Source: Azospirillum canadense
GTDB taxonomy: Bacteria; Pseudomonadota; Alphaproteobacteria; Azospirillales; Azospirillaceae
Assembly (NCBI RefSeq): GCF_025961225.1
Contig: NZ_JAOQNG010000004.1
Location: 217,001-281,000 of the forward strand
Direction of reading: 5' to 3'
DNA length: 64,000 bases
Shown here: positions 42,622 to 50,888 of the stretch, in pieces
How the letters are laid out: each line of letters starts with the position of its first letter
Numbering within the stretch: position 1 is the stretch's first letter
The notes under the pieces: model-generated
The model's input: the letters and a program-made list of their open reading frames with translations, nothing else
Told to the model about the DNA's origin: nothing
The model's database searches: none
Program-made: the position numbers and the translations under genes

Positions 42622-42636
42622 CGACTTCATGAGTCG
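42622..42636 (-). promoter_or_regulatory. Palindrome just upstream of parA, possible autorepressor site
   Basis: CGACT-TCATG-AGTCG is a 5-5-5 palindrome 12 bases before the parA start, and a second AAGTCG lies 15 bases further upstream. Binding of the ParA helix-turn-helix is inferred. Confidence 0.35.
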
Positions 42637-42782
42637 TCGCGGAAGCTATCAAGTCGTCCCAACCACCGCAACGGGTGACTACCGCGCGCCTTGGTGAAAA
42701 ATGCCCGCTTCTTTATCGGGGACTGGCGGGGCAGGGCCGGTCGGGTGCATAACAGGGGGCGGGGCAGGCGAGGAATGCGACG

Positions 42783-43007
42783 ATGGCGGCGAACTGGTCG
42801 GTGCGGCAGCTGGTGTGCCAAGCCCATGGTTGTGAGCTGGTCGTGACGTGGCGCGCTGACGCCCGTTGGACCTGGGCCGTGTCGGTGGCCGGCGAGCGCA
42901 TCGTGGTCGGCGTGGCGAACTCCCAGGACGGCGCGCAGGACGCGGCGCTGCACGCCGCCGACCGTCACGCCCGCGCCGACGGGACCGTGCAGCTGACAAT
43001 GTTCTGA
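42783..43007 (+). CDS. Small conserved-looking protein of unknown function (74 aa)
   Basis: The sequence MAANWSVRQLVCQAHGCELV continues with a Trp-rich strand (TWRADARWTWAVSVAGER) and ends VQLTMF. GAGGAA lies 9 bases upstream. Codon use is like the neighbours. No family was recognised. It is divergent from parA and convergent with the LysR gene. Confidence 0.45.
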   Translation: MAANWSVRQLVCQAHGCELVVTWRADARWTWAVSVAGERIVVGVANSQDGAQDAALHAADRHARADGTVQLTMF

Positions 43008-43017
43008 TTCAGAATTT

Positions 43018-43905
43018 TTAGGGGCAGGGCGGCCGCAGCCGTTCGCAGAAGGCGCGCGCCGCGTGGCTCATATGCCTTTGCTTGTGGTGGAGCAGGTGGA
43101 AGGGGCGGTCGGGCAGCGGGAAGGCGATGCGGTGCAGGCGCCCGGATGCCAGCGCGCTGGCCGCCACCAGTTCGGAGATCACCGTCGCCCCCGCCCCCGC
43201 CGTCACCGCGGACAGCACCGCCTCGTTCGACGGCAGTTCCAGCACGACGGGAAGCCGGTCCGGGGAAACGCCCTGCCGGCGCAACGCCTCCTCGAAGGCG
43301 GAGCGCGTGCCGGACCCGACCTCCCGCAGGACCCAGGGGGAGGCGGGCAGTTCCTCGGCCTCCAACCGCGCGCGGCCGTGCCAGGGATGCCCGTCCGCCA
43401 CCACCAGGGCCATCCGGTCGCCGGGCAGGGGGACTTGAGCCAGCAGCGGGTCGTCCACCTCCCCTTCCACCAAACCGAGGTCGGCGGCGCCGTCCAGGAC
43501 GGCCTGGGCGACCTGCGCCGTATTTCCGGCCGCAACACCGACGTCCACGTCCGGGTGGCGGGCGCGGAAGGCGACCAGCCGTTCCGGCAGCCAATAGCCG
43601 ATGATGGTCTGGCTGGCGTGCACCGTGACCCGGCCGCGGCGCAGCGCCGACAGGTCGGCCAGCAGGCGCTCCGCCGCCTCCGCGCGGGCCAGCACCGCCC
43701 TCGCCTCGTCCAGGAACAGGGTTCCGGCCTCGGTCAGTTCGATCCGGCGCCCCACCCGGTTGAACAGCTGGACGGCGTGCCGGGCCTCCAGGTTGGCGAT
43801 GGCGGCGCTGACCGCCGACTGCGTCAGGTGCAGCACGCCGGCAGCGCGCGTCACGTGCTGCTGCTCCGCCACCGCCACAAAGATGCGCAACTGCTCCAGC
43901 GTCAT
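43018..43905 (-). CDS. LysR-family regulator divergent to the YeiH-type transporter
   Basis: The 295-residue product shows an N-terminal winged helix (MTLEQLRIFVAVAEQQHVTR, then LTQSAVSAAIANLEARHAVQ) and a C-terminal effector domain ending LPDRPFHLLHHKQRHMS, close to CysB/CbbR-like regulators that control yeiH. The start is placed at MTLEQLR; the longer frame is untranslated leader. It shares a promoter region with the transporter and a 25-base palindrome. Confidence 0.9.
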   Translation of the reverse strand: MTLEQLRIFVAVAEQQHVTRAAGVLHLTQSAVSAAIANLEARHAVQLFNRVGRRIELTEAGTLFLDEARAVLARAEAAERLLADLSALRRGRVTVHASQTIIGYWLPERLVAFRARHPDVDVGVAAGNTAQVAQAVLDGAADLGLVEGEVDDPLLAQVPLPGDRMALVVADGHPWHGRARLEAEELPASPWVLREVGSGTRSAFEEALRRQGVSPDRLPVVLELPSNEAVLSAVTAGAGATVISELVAASALASGRLHRIAFPLPDRPFHLLHHKQRHMSHAARAFCERLRPPCP

Positions 43906-43927
43906 GGACCGCTTCCCCGGCTCTACC

Positions 43928-43952
43928 AATCGTTCGATTTTAGCGAACGATT
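43928..43952. promoter_or_regulatory. Perfect LysR-type operator palindrome
   Basis: AATCGTTCG ATTTTAG CGAACGATT is a 9-7-9 perfect inverted repeat between the LysR start (23 bases away) and the transporter start. It contains the T-N11-A pattern. It is the likely autoregulatory and activation site. Confidence 0.75.
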
Positions 43953-44025
43953 CGAGCAGCACAATGCGTTGGATCGATCGGTCGGCGGAGAACAGATTCG
44001 TAGACATCCGAACCGGAGGTCCACG

Positions 44026-45081
44026 ATGTACCCCGCCCTTGCACGCGTTCCCGCCATCCTTCGCCCGCTGCTGCCCGGCGTGGCGCTGTGCGGGGCCGTC
44101 TCCCTGCTGGCGACGATGGCGGCGGGCGTTGAGATCCGGCTGTTCGGGCAGGCGTGGCTGGAGCCGCTGGTGCTCGCCATCCTGATCGGCACGGCGCTGC
44201 GCACCGCTTGGCGGCCCGGCCCACGCTGGACGCCCGGCATTCACACCAGCGCCAAGACCCTGCTGGAGGTGGCGGTCATGCTGCTGGGGGCCTCCATCGA
44301 CCCGAAGACCATCCTGGCGGCCGGGCCGGGGCTGCTTCTGGGGATCGGCGGGGTGGTCGCCGCCGCGCTAACCGCAAGCTACGGGATCGGGCGGCTGCTC
44401 GGCCTGCCGAAGCGGATGGCGGTGCTGGTCGCCTGCGGGAACTCGATCTGCGGCAACTCGGCCATCGCGGCCACCGCGCCGGTGATCGGCGCGCACAGCG
44501 ACGACGTCGCAGCGTCCATCGCCTTCACGGCGGTGCTGGGCGTGCTGGTGGTGCTGGGGCTGCCGCTGCTCGTCCCGCTGCTCGGGCTCAACCCGATGGA
44601 GTATGGGGTGCTGGCCGGGCTGACGGTCTACGCGGTGCCGCAGGTGCTGGCGGCCACGGCGCCGGTCGCCGCGGTCAGCGTGCAGGTGGGGACGCTGGTC
44701 AAGCTGGTGCGCGTGCTGATGCTGGGGCCGGTCGTCTTCACCCTGGCGCTGCTCGCCGCCCGCCGGCCGCAGGGGGAGCGGAAGGCGGGCGAGGGGGCGG
44801 GGAACCGCCTGCGGGCCCATCACCTCGTTCCCTGGTTCATCCTGGGCTTCCTGGGGCTGGCCGGCCTGCGGGCGGCGGGGCTGGTGCCGCAGGCGCTGCT
44901 GGCCCCCATGGCAGCGGCATCGGGCGTGCTGACCGTGCTGTCGATGGCGGCGCTGGGGCTGGGGGTGGACGTCCGCATGGTGGCGCGGGCCGGGCTGCGG
45001 GTCACGGCGGCGGTCGTCCTGTCGCTGCTCGCCCTCGGCGCGATCGGCGTCGGCCTGATCGATCTGTTGAATATCGGTTGA
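44026..45081 (+). CDS. YeiH-type putative sulfate exporter (UPF0324)
   Basis: The 351-residue protein has nine to ten membrane segments and the YeiH motifs LEVAVMLLGASIDPKTIL, VACGNSICGNSAIAATAPVI and SMAALGLGVDVRMVARAG. Members are annotated as sulfate exporters or as taurine-linked transporters; the substrate is not proven. The ATG has GGAGGT 6 bases upstream. The divergent LysR gene is its probable regulator. Confidence 0.85.
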   Translation: MYPALARVPAILRPLLPGVALCGAVSLLATMAAGVEIRLFGQAWLEPLVLAILIGTALRTAWRPGPRWTPGIHTSAKTLLEVAVMLLGASIDPKTILAAGPGLLLGIGGVVAAALTASYGIGRLLGLPKRMAVLVACGNSICGNSAIAATAPVIGAHSDDVAASIAFTAVLGVLVVLGLPLLVPLLGLNPMEYGVLAGLTVYAVPQVLAATAPVAAVSVQVGTLVKLVRVLMLGPVVFTLALLAARRPQGERKAGEGAGNRLRAHHLVPWFILGFLGLAGLRAAGLVPQALLAPMAAASGVLTVLSMAALGLGVDVRMVARAGLRVTAAVVLSLLALGAIGVGLIDLLNIG

Positions 45082-45173
45082 TGAGGCGGCTGAAGGGGCA
45101 GGGAAGGGCGCTTATTTTGCTCATTAAATGTGTGAATTGGGCAAAAAATGTGCATAGAATACATTTTATGCCT

Positions 45174-45199
45174 TGACCTCAACTTAGGTTGAGGTTTTA
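45174..45199 (+). promoter_or_regulatory. SoxR/MerR-like operator in the HPP-CBS promoter
   Basis: The palindrome ACCTCAAC TTAG GTTGAGGT (45176-45195) overlaps a TTGACC -35 element, and TAGCTT lies 19 bases after it. The pattern is close to SoxR boxes (CCTCAAGTTAACTTGAGG). It is 60 bases before the HPP-CBS start. No merR-type gene is in the window, so the regulator is encoded elsewhere. Confidence 0.6.
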
Positions 45200-45255
45200 G
45201 CTTCGCGCCCGTTGATCGCCGAGATCTGGCGGAATGTCCTGGGAGAGCGAGACGA

Positions 45256-46437
45256 ATGCCCAAAGAAAAGCGGTCGATCCTGCGCAGCCTGGTGGTCGTC
45301 CTATCAAAAAAGCACCGCAATCGCCGTCGCATCGCCCTGTTCAACCCGATCCTTCCCGGCGCCAACCTGCGGGACCGGATCATCGCCTGCTGCGGCGCCC
45401 TGCTGGGCATCGCGGCCACCGGGCTTCTCTGCCATTTCGCGCTCAGCAGCTCGGTCAGCGTGCCGGTGCTGATCGCGCCGATGGGGGCCTCGGCGGTCCT
45501 GCTGTTCGCGGTGCCCACCAGCCCGCTGGCGCAGCCCTGGCCGATCATCGGCGGCAACACGCTGTCGGCCATCGTCGGCATCCTGGTGTCGGCGCTGGTG
45601 CCTGACCCGATGCTGGCCGGCGCGCTCGCCGTCGCACTGGCGATCGCGACCATGTCCATGACGCGCTGCCTGCACCCGCCCGGCGGGGCCGCTGCCCTGA
45701 CCGCGGTGCTCGGCGGGCCGGCGGTGGCGTCGGCCGGGTTGGGCTTCGCCCTGTTCCCGGTGGCGGTCAACTCAATCCTGCTGGTCACGGCCGGCTGGGT
45801 GTTCCACCGCTTCTCCGGCCATTCCTACCCGCACCGCCCGGCCGCCAAGCCCACCAACGTGCATCGGACGAACGACGTGCCGGCACCGGCGCGCGGTGGG
45901 GTGACGCCGACCGACGTGGAGGAGGCGATCCAGGGCTTCGGCGAGGCGTTCGACGTCAACCCGGACGACCTGAAGGACCTGCTGCTGAAGGCCGAGCGCG
46001 TCGCGCTGGAACGGCTGAACGCCCACATCGCCTGTTCGGAGGTGATGTCGCGGGACGTGATCACCGTGTCCGCCGACGCCCGCCCGGACGTCGCCCGCGC
46101 CAAGCTGGTCGAGCACGCCATCCGCACGCTGCCGGTCGTGGACGCGCGCGGCACGGTGGTCGGCGCGGTCGGGCACGAGCAGCTCGTCAAGCCGGGCGCG
46201 CGCGTCGCCGACGTCATGGAACCGGCGGTCTTCGAACGGCCGGAAACGCCAGCCTTCCGCCTGCTCGGCCCGCTGTCGGACGGGCGCACCCACGAGGTGA
46301 TGATCGTCGACCGCAACGGCACGCTGCTGGGCGTCGTCACGCAGACCGACCTGCTGATGGTCCTGGCGCGCGCTGCCCTAGCCCGGTCGGAAGAGGCGCA
46401 GAAGGGTGCCGCCCTGTCGATGATACCGAACCGCTGA
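45256..46437 (+). CDS. HPP-family membrane protein with tandem CBS domains
   Basis: The 393-residue product has an N-terminal HPP domain with four membrane helices (about 38-190; motifs APMGASAVLLFAVPTSPLAQ and MTRCLHPPGGAAALTAVLGG). The C-terminal half carries a CBS pair (about 265-380; CSEVMSRDVITVSADARP, then MIVDRNGTLLGVVTQTDLL). Some HPP proteins transport nitrite. The CBS pair suggests control by adenine nucleotides. A SoxR-like box in its promoter points to redox regulation. The gene has its own terminator. Confidence 0.85.
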   Translation: MPKEKRSILRSLVVVLSKKHRNRRRIALFNPILPGANLRDRIIACCGALLGIAATGLLCHFALSSSVSVPVLIAPMGASAVLLFAVPTSPLAQPWPIIGGNTLSAIVGILVSALVPDPMLAGALAVALAIATMSMTRCLHPPGGAAALTAVLGGPAVASAGLGFALFPVAVNSILLVTAGWVFHRFSGHSYPHRPAAKPTNVHRTNDVPAPARGGVTPTDVEEAIQGFGEAFDVNPDDLKDLLLKAERVALERLNAHIACSEVMSRDVITVSADARPDVARAKLVEHAIRTLPVVDARGTVVGAVGHEQLVKPGARVADVMEPAVFERPETPAFRLLGPLSDGRTHEVMIVDRNGTLLGVVTQTDLLMVLARAALARSEEAQKGAALSMIPNR

Positions 46438-46493
46438 TACGCTTCCGGGAGGGGCGTCCCTATCGCTGAGGGGCCGCCCATTCCGCGGGAAAC

Positions 46494-46527
46494 CGGGCCC
46501 ATCCGCATGATGGGCCCGTATTTTTTT
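46494..46527 (+). terminator. Rho-independent terminator after the HPP-CBS gene
   Basis: The hairpin CGGGCCCATC-CGCAT-GATGGGCCCG is followed by TATTTTTTT on the plus strand, 57 bases past the stop codon. Confidence 0.9.
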
Positions 46528-46599
46528 GGCTTCAAGCCCGCAATGGGCCACCGCCAAATCGCGCGTGCAACAAGGGTCGCCTGACCTGTTGGACGTCGC

Positions 46600-46899
46600 A
46601 TGACAACGGAATCACCCGAGGATCTGGTGAGGAAGCTGTCGGCGTGGCGTCTCTATCTGGACGCGATCAGCCGGCAACGGAAGGACCGGATCGCCGCCCT
46701 GTCCGACGCCGCGGATGCCGCCAGCGCCCGCGCGCGGCGGATCCGTGACGAGGCGGAACAGGCGCGGCGCCGGCTGGACGCTTTGTCGAGGCCATCAACG
46801 CCGCAGACGCCGCCCCAGACACCGCCCCAGAAACCGCCCGCGCAGGCGCCGGCGCGGCCGAACCCAGGCAAGCCGGGAGGGCGGGGCGGCGTGCCGTGA
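46600..46899 (+). CDS. Hypothetical protein with helical head and proline-rich tail (99 aa)
   Basis: Residues 1-65 are charged and helical (VRKLSAWRLYLDAISRQRKD, then RARRIRDEAEQARRRLDAL). The tail is a Pro/Gln repeat (TPPQTPPQKPPAQAPARP). No family was recognised. An in-frame start (ATGACAACGGAA) lacks a strong Shine-Dalgarno. It is convergent with bioY. Confidence 0.4.
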   Translation: MTTESPEDLVRKLSAWRLYLDAISRQRKDRIAALSDAADAASARARRIRDEAEQARRRLDALSRPSTPQTPPQTPPQKPPAQAPARPNPGKPGGRGGVP

Positions 46900-46922
46900 C
46901 CGCGCGCCGTCAGGACGCGCCG

Positions 46923-47477
46923 TCAGTGTGCGGTGGCCAGCGGGTAGGCGCGCTTCACGGTGGCGGCGGCGAAGGCGGCGACGCCCGCCTTGATCAGGTC
47001 GCCGGGAATGAAGGTCAGCGATCCCAGCGCCGCCTTCTCCAGCGGCAGGCCGCTGACCACCGACAGCCAGGGGATGCCCAGCGCGTAGTCGGCGCCGATC
47101 CCGCCCAGCGCGCAGGCGACGAACAGCGACGGCAGGCTGCCCCGGCGCGGCAGACGCTCCGCCAGCCAGCCGACGACGAAGGCCGCCAGCGCGAAGCCGA
47201 TGGCGAAGCCGCCGGTCGGCCCCAGAAAGACGCCGAAGCCGCCGCGCCCACCGGACAGCAGCGGCAGCCCGGCCGCGACCAGCAGCAGGAACAGCACAAG
47301 CGCCAGCCCGCCCAGCCGGGCGCCCAGCACCGCGCCGGCCAGCATGACGCCCATCAGCTGCGCCGTGATCGGCACGGGCAGGAAGCCCACCGGGATCGGC
47401 GGCACGAGGCCGAGCACCGCGACGATGGCGGCAAACAGGGCGCAGTGGACGAGGTCGCGCGTGGTCAGTGGTTTCAT
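46923..47477 (-). CDS. bioY: Biotin transporter substrate-binding subunit BioY
   Basis: BioY is the S component of the biotin ECF transporter. The 184-residue protein has six membrane segments with the conserved VPITAQLMGVMLAGAVLGAR, FLGPTGGFAIGFALAAFVVG and FIPGDLIKAGVAAFAAATV. The start at MKPLTTRDLV is preceded by GGAAC. It is the last gene of bioMNY, 49 bases after bioN. Confidence 0.92.
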   Translation of the reverse strand: MKPLTTRDLVHCALFAAIVAVLGLVPPIPVGFLPVPITAQLMGVMLAGAVLGARLGGLALVLFLLLVAAGLPLLSGGRGGFGVFLGPTGGFAIGFALAAFVVGWLAERLPRRGSLPSLFVACALGGIGADYALGIPWLSVVSGLPLEKAALGSLTFIPGDLIKAGVAAFAAATVKRAYPLATAH

Positions 47478-47526
47478 CGTTCCGGTCTCAACTGTTTTCC
47501 GGTTTCCAAAATGCGGTGTCGATCCG

Positions 47527-48126
47527 TCACCGCGGATCATAGCCGCGGGCTTCCAGCGCGTCGCTTAAATGATCGGCCATGCGCATGGTCTTCACCAGCA
47601 GGGGTACCAGCAGCGCCAGGGCGGAGCGCTCCACCCCGCGCGCCCGCTGCGCCATGCGGATCTCCTGGACGAGGTCGAGCAGGACGGGGATCAGCCGGAT
47701 GGTCAGGGCTAGCATCAGGCTGACCTTGCCGGCGTTCACACCCAGCGGCCTCAACCACCCCAGCCCCCGCTCCAGCGCGTCGATCATGTCGGACGCGCGG
47801 GTGGTCAGCGTCACCAGCGACGCCAGCAGGACCAGCAGGGCCAGGCGGCCGGCCGTCGCCGCCCCGGTCTCCCAGCCGACGAAGGCCGCCTGAACGGCGA
47901 ACAGCAGCACCAGCACCGGAAGGAGAGGGCGGATCTGGCCGAGGATGGCGCCCAGGGGAAGGCGTGCCAACGCGAACAGCAAAAGCGTGCCGGCCAGCGC
48001 CGCGCCGATGGCGACCGGGCTGGCGACGAAGAACAGGCCCGTCGCCGCGACCGCCAGCGCCGCCAGCTTCCAGCCCACGGGAAAGGCGTGGACCGGCGAG
48101 TCCCGATGAAGGTAGAGGCCAAGCAT
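47527..48126 (-). CDS. bioN: ECF transporter transmembrane subunit BioN (CbiQ family)
   Basis: The 199-residue protein has CbiQ-type membrane helices (HAFPVGWKLAALAVAATGLF, VLVLLFAVQAAFVGWETG) and the ATPase-coupling helix with the AxRARG-type motif (RMAQRARGVERSALALLVP). It couples BioM to BioY. The start overlaps the bioM stop by one base (TGATG). Confidence 0.9.
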   Translation of the reverse strand: MLGLYLHRDSPVHAFPVGWKLAALAVAATGLFFVASPVAIGAALAGTLLLFALARLPLGAILGQIRPLLPVLVLLFAVQAAFVGWETGAATAGRLALLVLLASLVTLTTRASDMIDALERGLGWLRPLGVNAGKVSLMLALTIRLIPVLLDLVQEIRMAQRARGVERSALALLVPLLVKTMRMADHLSDALEARGYDPR

Positions 48127-48800
48127 CAGCCCATCCGCGCGACGTAGTTGGCGATGGCGGCAGCGGGCGCATCGTCGGCCACCACGCGCCCCTCGTCCAG
48201 CACGATCACCCGCTCCGCCTCGGCGACGAGGTCCAGGTCGTGGGAGATCAGAAGGGCGGTCTGCGGCAGGTTGCGGATCACGCCGGCGATGCGGCGACGG
48301 TTGCGCAGGTCGAGCAGGGTGGTCGGCTCGTCGAACACGACATAGGCCGGGTCCAGCACCAGCACCGACGCGATGGCGAGCAGCTGCTTCTGCCCGCCGC
48401 TCAACCGGTGGGCGGGCCAGTCGCGGTGCTCCGTCAGGCCGAAGCGCGCCATCACGGCGTCCACGCGCCGGGCGATCTCGTCGCGCGGCAGCCGCAGGTT
48501 CTTCAAGCCGAAGGCGATGTCCTCCGCCACCGTGGGGTAGACGATCTGCACGTCGGGGTCCTGGAAGACGAAGCCGACCTTGCGGCGCACCGCCCGCGCG
48601 TCGCCGCGGGTGTCCAGCCCGTCCACCAGCACGCGCCCCTCGTCCGGCAGCAGCAGCCCGTTGAGCAGGCGCGCCAGCGTGCTCTTGCCCGATCCGTTGC
48701 TGCCCACGATCGCCACGCGGCGTTCGGCCAGCGTCAGGTCGATCCCGCGCAGCACCTCCCGCTCGCCATAGCGATGCCGGACGTTCCGGAGTTCAATCAC
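48126..48800 (-). CDS. bioM: Biotin ECF transporter ATPase BioM
   Basis: The 224-residue ABC ATPase has Walker A (IVGSNGSGKSTLARLL), the Q-loop (GFVFQDPDVQIV), the signature RLSGGQKQLLAIAS, Walker B (YVVFDEPTTLLDL) and the H-loop (LLISHDLDLV). The GTG start (VIELRNVRHRYGERE) has GGTGGGG upstream; an in-frame ATG at 48839 would add 13 residues. It is first in the bioMNY operon. Confidence 0.9.
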   Translation of the reverse strand: MIELRNVRHRYGEREVLRGIDLTLAERRVAIVGSNGSGKSTLARLLNGLLLPDEGRVLVDGLDTRGDARAVRRKVGFVFQDPDVQIVYPTVAEDIAFGLKNLRLPRDEIARRVDAVMARFGLTEHRDWPAHRLSGGQKQLLAIASVLVLDPAYVVFDEPTTLLDLRNRRRIAGVIRNLPQTALLISHDLDLVAEAERVIVLDEGRVVADDAPAAAIANYVARMG

Positions 48801-48908
48801 CGCACCAACCCCACCAGCCCTTCCGAGTGCCCCTTTCATAGACCGAGACGTGGGCAAGAAAAAAGGCCGAGCGCTCGTCGGAGCGCCCGGCCACCCTTGC
48901 GACCTTTG

Positions 48909-49664
48909 TCAGACCTGCGCCTGCCCGCCGTCGGCGAACAGTTCGGCGCCGTTCACGAAGCTGGAATCGTCGGAGGCGAGGAACAGCGCGGCCTTGGCGA
49001 TCTCCTCCGCCTCGCCGACCCGGCCGAGCGGGATGCGGGAGGCGAGATAGTCCAGCAGCCCCTGGCGCTGCGCCGGATCGTCACCGGCTAGGTCGACCAG
49101 GCCCGGCGTGCGGGTAGCGCCGGGGCTCAGCACGTTGACGCGGATGCCCGTGTCCTTGAGGTCGAGCGCCCAGCTGCGCGCCAGGTTGCGCACCGCGGCC
49201 TTGGAGGCGGAGTAGACGCTGAAGGCGGCCGTGCCCTCGATGCCGGTGGTCGAGCCGGTGAGGATCACGGATGAGCCGCGGCTCAGCAGCGGCAGCGCCT
49301 TCTGCACGGTGAAGATCACCGCCTTCACGTTGCGGCCGAAGGTGTCGTCGACCTGCTCCTCGGTGATCTGGCCGAGCGGCAGCATGGAGCCGCCGCCAGC
49401 GTTGGCGAACAGCACGTCGAGACGCCCATGCTTGGCCTTCACCTGGGCGAACAGCCGGTCGAGGTCGGCGCCACGGCTGGAGTCCGCCTGGACGCCCGTG
49501 GCGCGGTCGCCGATCTCCGCGACGGCGCGGTCGAGCACGTCCTGGCGGCGGCCGGTGATGTACACGTGCGCGCCTTCGGCGGCGAACAGCTTGGCGGTGG
49601 CGAGACCGATGCCGCTGGTGGCGCCGGTGATGACGGCGACCTTGCCATTCAGACGGTTGGACAT
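48909..49664 (-). CDS. Short-chain dehydrogenase/reductase (classical SDR)
   Basis: The 251-residue protein has the NAD(P) motif GATSGIGLATAKLFAAEG, the NAG motif (LFANAGGG), the catalytic Ser-Tyr-Lys set (ILTGSTTGIEG, then YSASKAAVRNLARSWALDL) and the PGxxxT loop (VLSPGATRTPGL). The substrate is unknown; TGRR at the end of strand 2 fits NADP. It stands alone, downstream of a LysR gene on the same strand. Confidence 0.9.
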   Translation of the reverse strand: MSNRLNGKVAVITGATSGIGLATAKLFAAEGAHVYITGRRQDVLDRAVAEIGDRATGVQADSSRGADLDRLFAQVKAKHGRLDVLFANAGGGSMLPLGQITEEQVDDTFGRNVKAVIFTVQKALPLLSRGSSVILTGSTTGIEGTAAFSVYSASKAAVRNLARSWALDLKDTGIRVNVLSPGATRTPGLVDLAGDDPAQRQGLLDYLASRIPLGRVGEAEEIAKAALFLASDDSSFVNGAELFADGGQAQV

Positions 49665-49903
49665 GATCGGTTTCCTTATCAAGAAGGGCGGCCGCCGGCG
49701 GTGTGGCGCGTCTCGGCGCGCGGCCGGCCGGCGGTCGGTTGTGTTTCGGATGAAGGGAAGGACGCCGGCCTTTGTTGGGCGGCGTCCGTCGGGTCGTTCC
49801 CGGCTGCCCTTGCTGACGACAAACCTAAGCCGCGGCGGCCATCCGGAAAAGGCAGGCCGTGTGGAATGATTATCCATGCCCATGGATAATCCGGGGGAAC
49901 GGG

Positions 49904-50815
49904 TCAGCCCGCCCGGTGGTCGATCCGGCCGAACAGCGCCGCGGCCCAATCGGAAAAGACGCGGAGCTTGGCGCTGGGGTGGCGGTTGGCCGGGTAGACG
50001 AGCTGGAGCGGGTGCGGGCTCTGCGTCCAGTCCGGAAGGATGCGGACGAGCCGGCCATTCTCCAGGAAAGGGCGGGCGACGAAGCCGAAGGTCTGGCCGA
50101 TGCCCAGCCCCGCCAGCAGGGCGGTCACGTGCGCCGTGCTTTCGTTCACGCAGACGACGGCCGGGCCGGCGATCTCGTACCGCTCCTCCCCCCGTTGGAA
50201 GTGCAGGGGAAAGACCTTGCCGGTGAGGGCGGAGCAATAGCTGCACACCGCGTGCCCGGCCTCGATGTCCGCCGGATGCGTCGGCAGGCCGTGCGCCTCG
50301 ATGTAGGACGGGGCGGCGCAGGTGACGTAATCCAGTTCGCACAGCCGCCGCGCGACCAGCGCGCTGTCGGCCAGGGCGCCGCCGCGGATGACGCAGTCCA
50401 CGCCCTCGCCGATCAGGTCGACCGGCCGGTCGTTGACGCCCAGGAACAGCTGCACCTCGGGATAGCGCGCCCGGAAGTCGGGCAGGGCGGGGATGAGGAC
50501 GAGGTTGGCCAGCGAGGATCCGATGTCGACGCGCAGCCGTCCCCGGGGCAGGGCGCGCGCGTGCGCCGCCGTCGCGTCCATGTCCTCCAACTCGCCCAGC
50601 AGGCGCACGGCCCGCTCGTGGTAGGCGGCGCCCTCCGGCGTCACCGTGACGGCGCGGGTGGTCCGCTGGACCAAGCGCGTGCCCAGGTGATGCTCCAGGT
50701 CCTGCACCAGCTTGCTGACCGTCGAGCGCGGCAGGTTGAGGCTGTCGGCCGCCTTGGCGAAGGATCCCGCCTCGGCGATGCGGACGAAGGCCCTGATGGC
50801 GAGAAGCTGGTCCAA
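49904..50815 (-). CDS. LysR-family regulator (AaeR/DmlR-like type)
   Basis: The winged helix at the start (LDQLLAIRAFVRIAEAGSFA, SLNLPRSTVSKLVQDLEHHL, RLVQRTTRAVTVTPEGAAY) and a 200-residue effector domain (GEGVDCVIRGGALADSALVA) are both intact, giving 303 residues from a TTG start. The TTG (LDQLLAIRAF) has GGGAG 10 bases upstream and fits family starts; no ATG lies nearby. It precedes the SDR gene on the same strand, a likely target. Confidence 0.88.
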   Translation of the reverse strand: MDQLLAIRAFVRIAEAGSFAKAADSLNLPRSTVSKLVQDLEHHLGTRLVQRTTRAVTVTPEGAAYHERAVRLLGELEDMDATAAHARALPRGRLRVDIGSSLANLVLIPALPDFRARYPEVQLFLGVNDRPVDLIGEGVDCVIRGGALADSALVARRLCELDYVTCAAPSYIEAHGLPTHPADIEAGHAVCSYCSALTGKVFPLHFQRGEERYEIAGPAVVCVNESTAHVTALLAGLGIGQTFGFVARPFLENGRLVRILPDWTQSPHPLQLVYPANRHPSAKLRVFSDWAAALFGRIDHRAG

Positions 50816-50888
50816 GCTGCGGCTCCCGTGGTGCGGCCCCGATCCTACCGCCGCACCGGACAGGATCAAGCCGGACGGACCGCTTCCT

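Noticed and set aside
46600..46899. Secreted or cell-wall proline-rich protein
   Set aside because: No signal peptide; the Pro-rich tail alone is not enough, so it is listed only as hypothetical.
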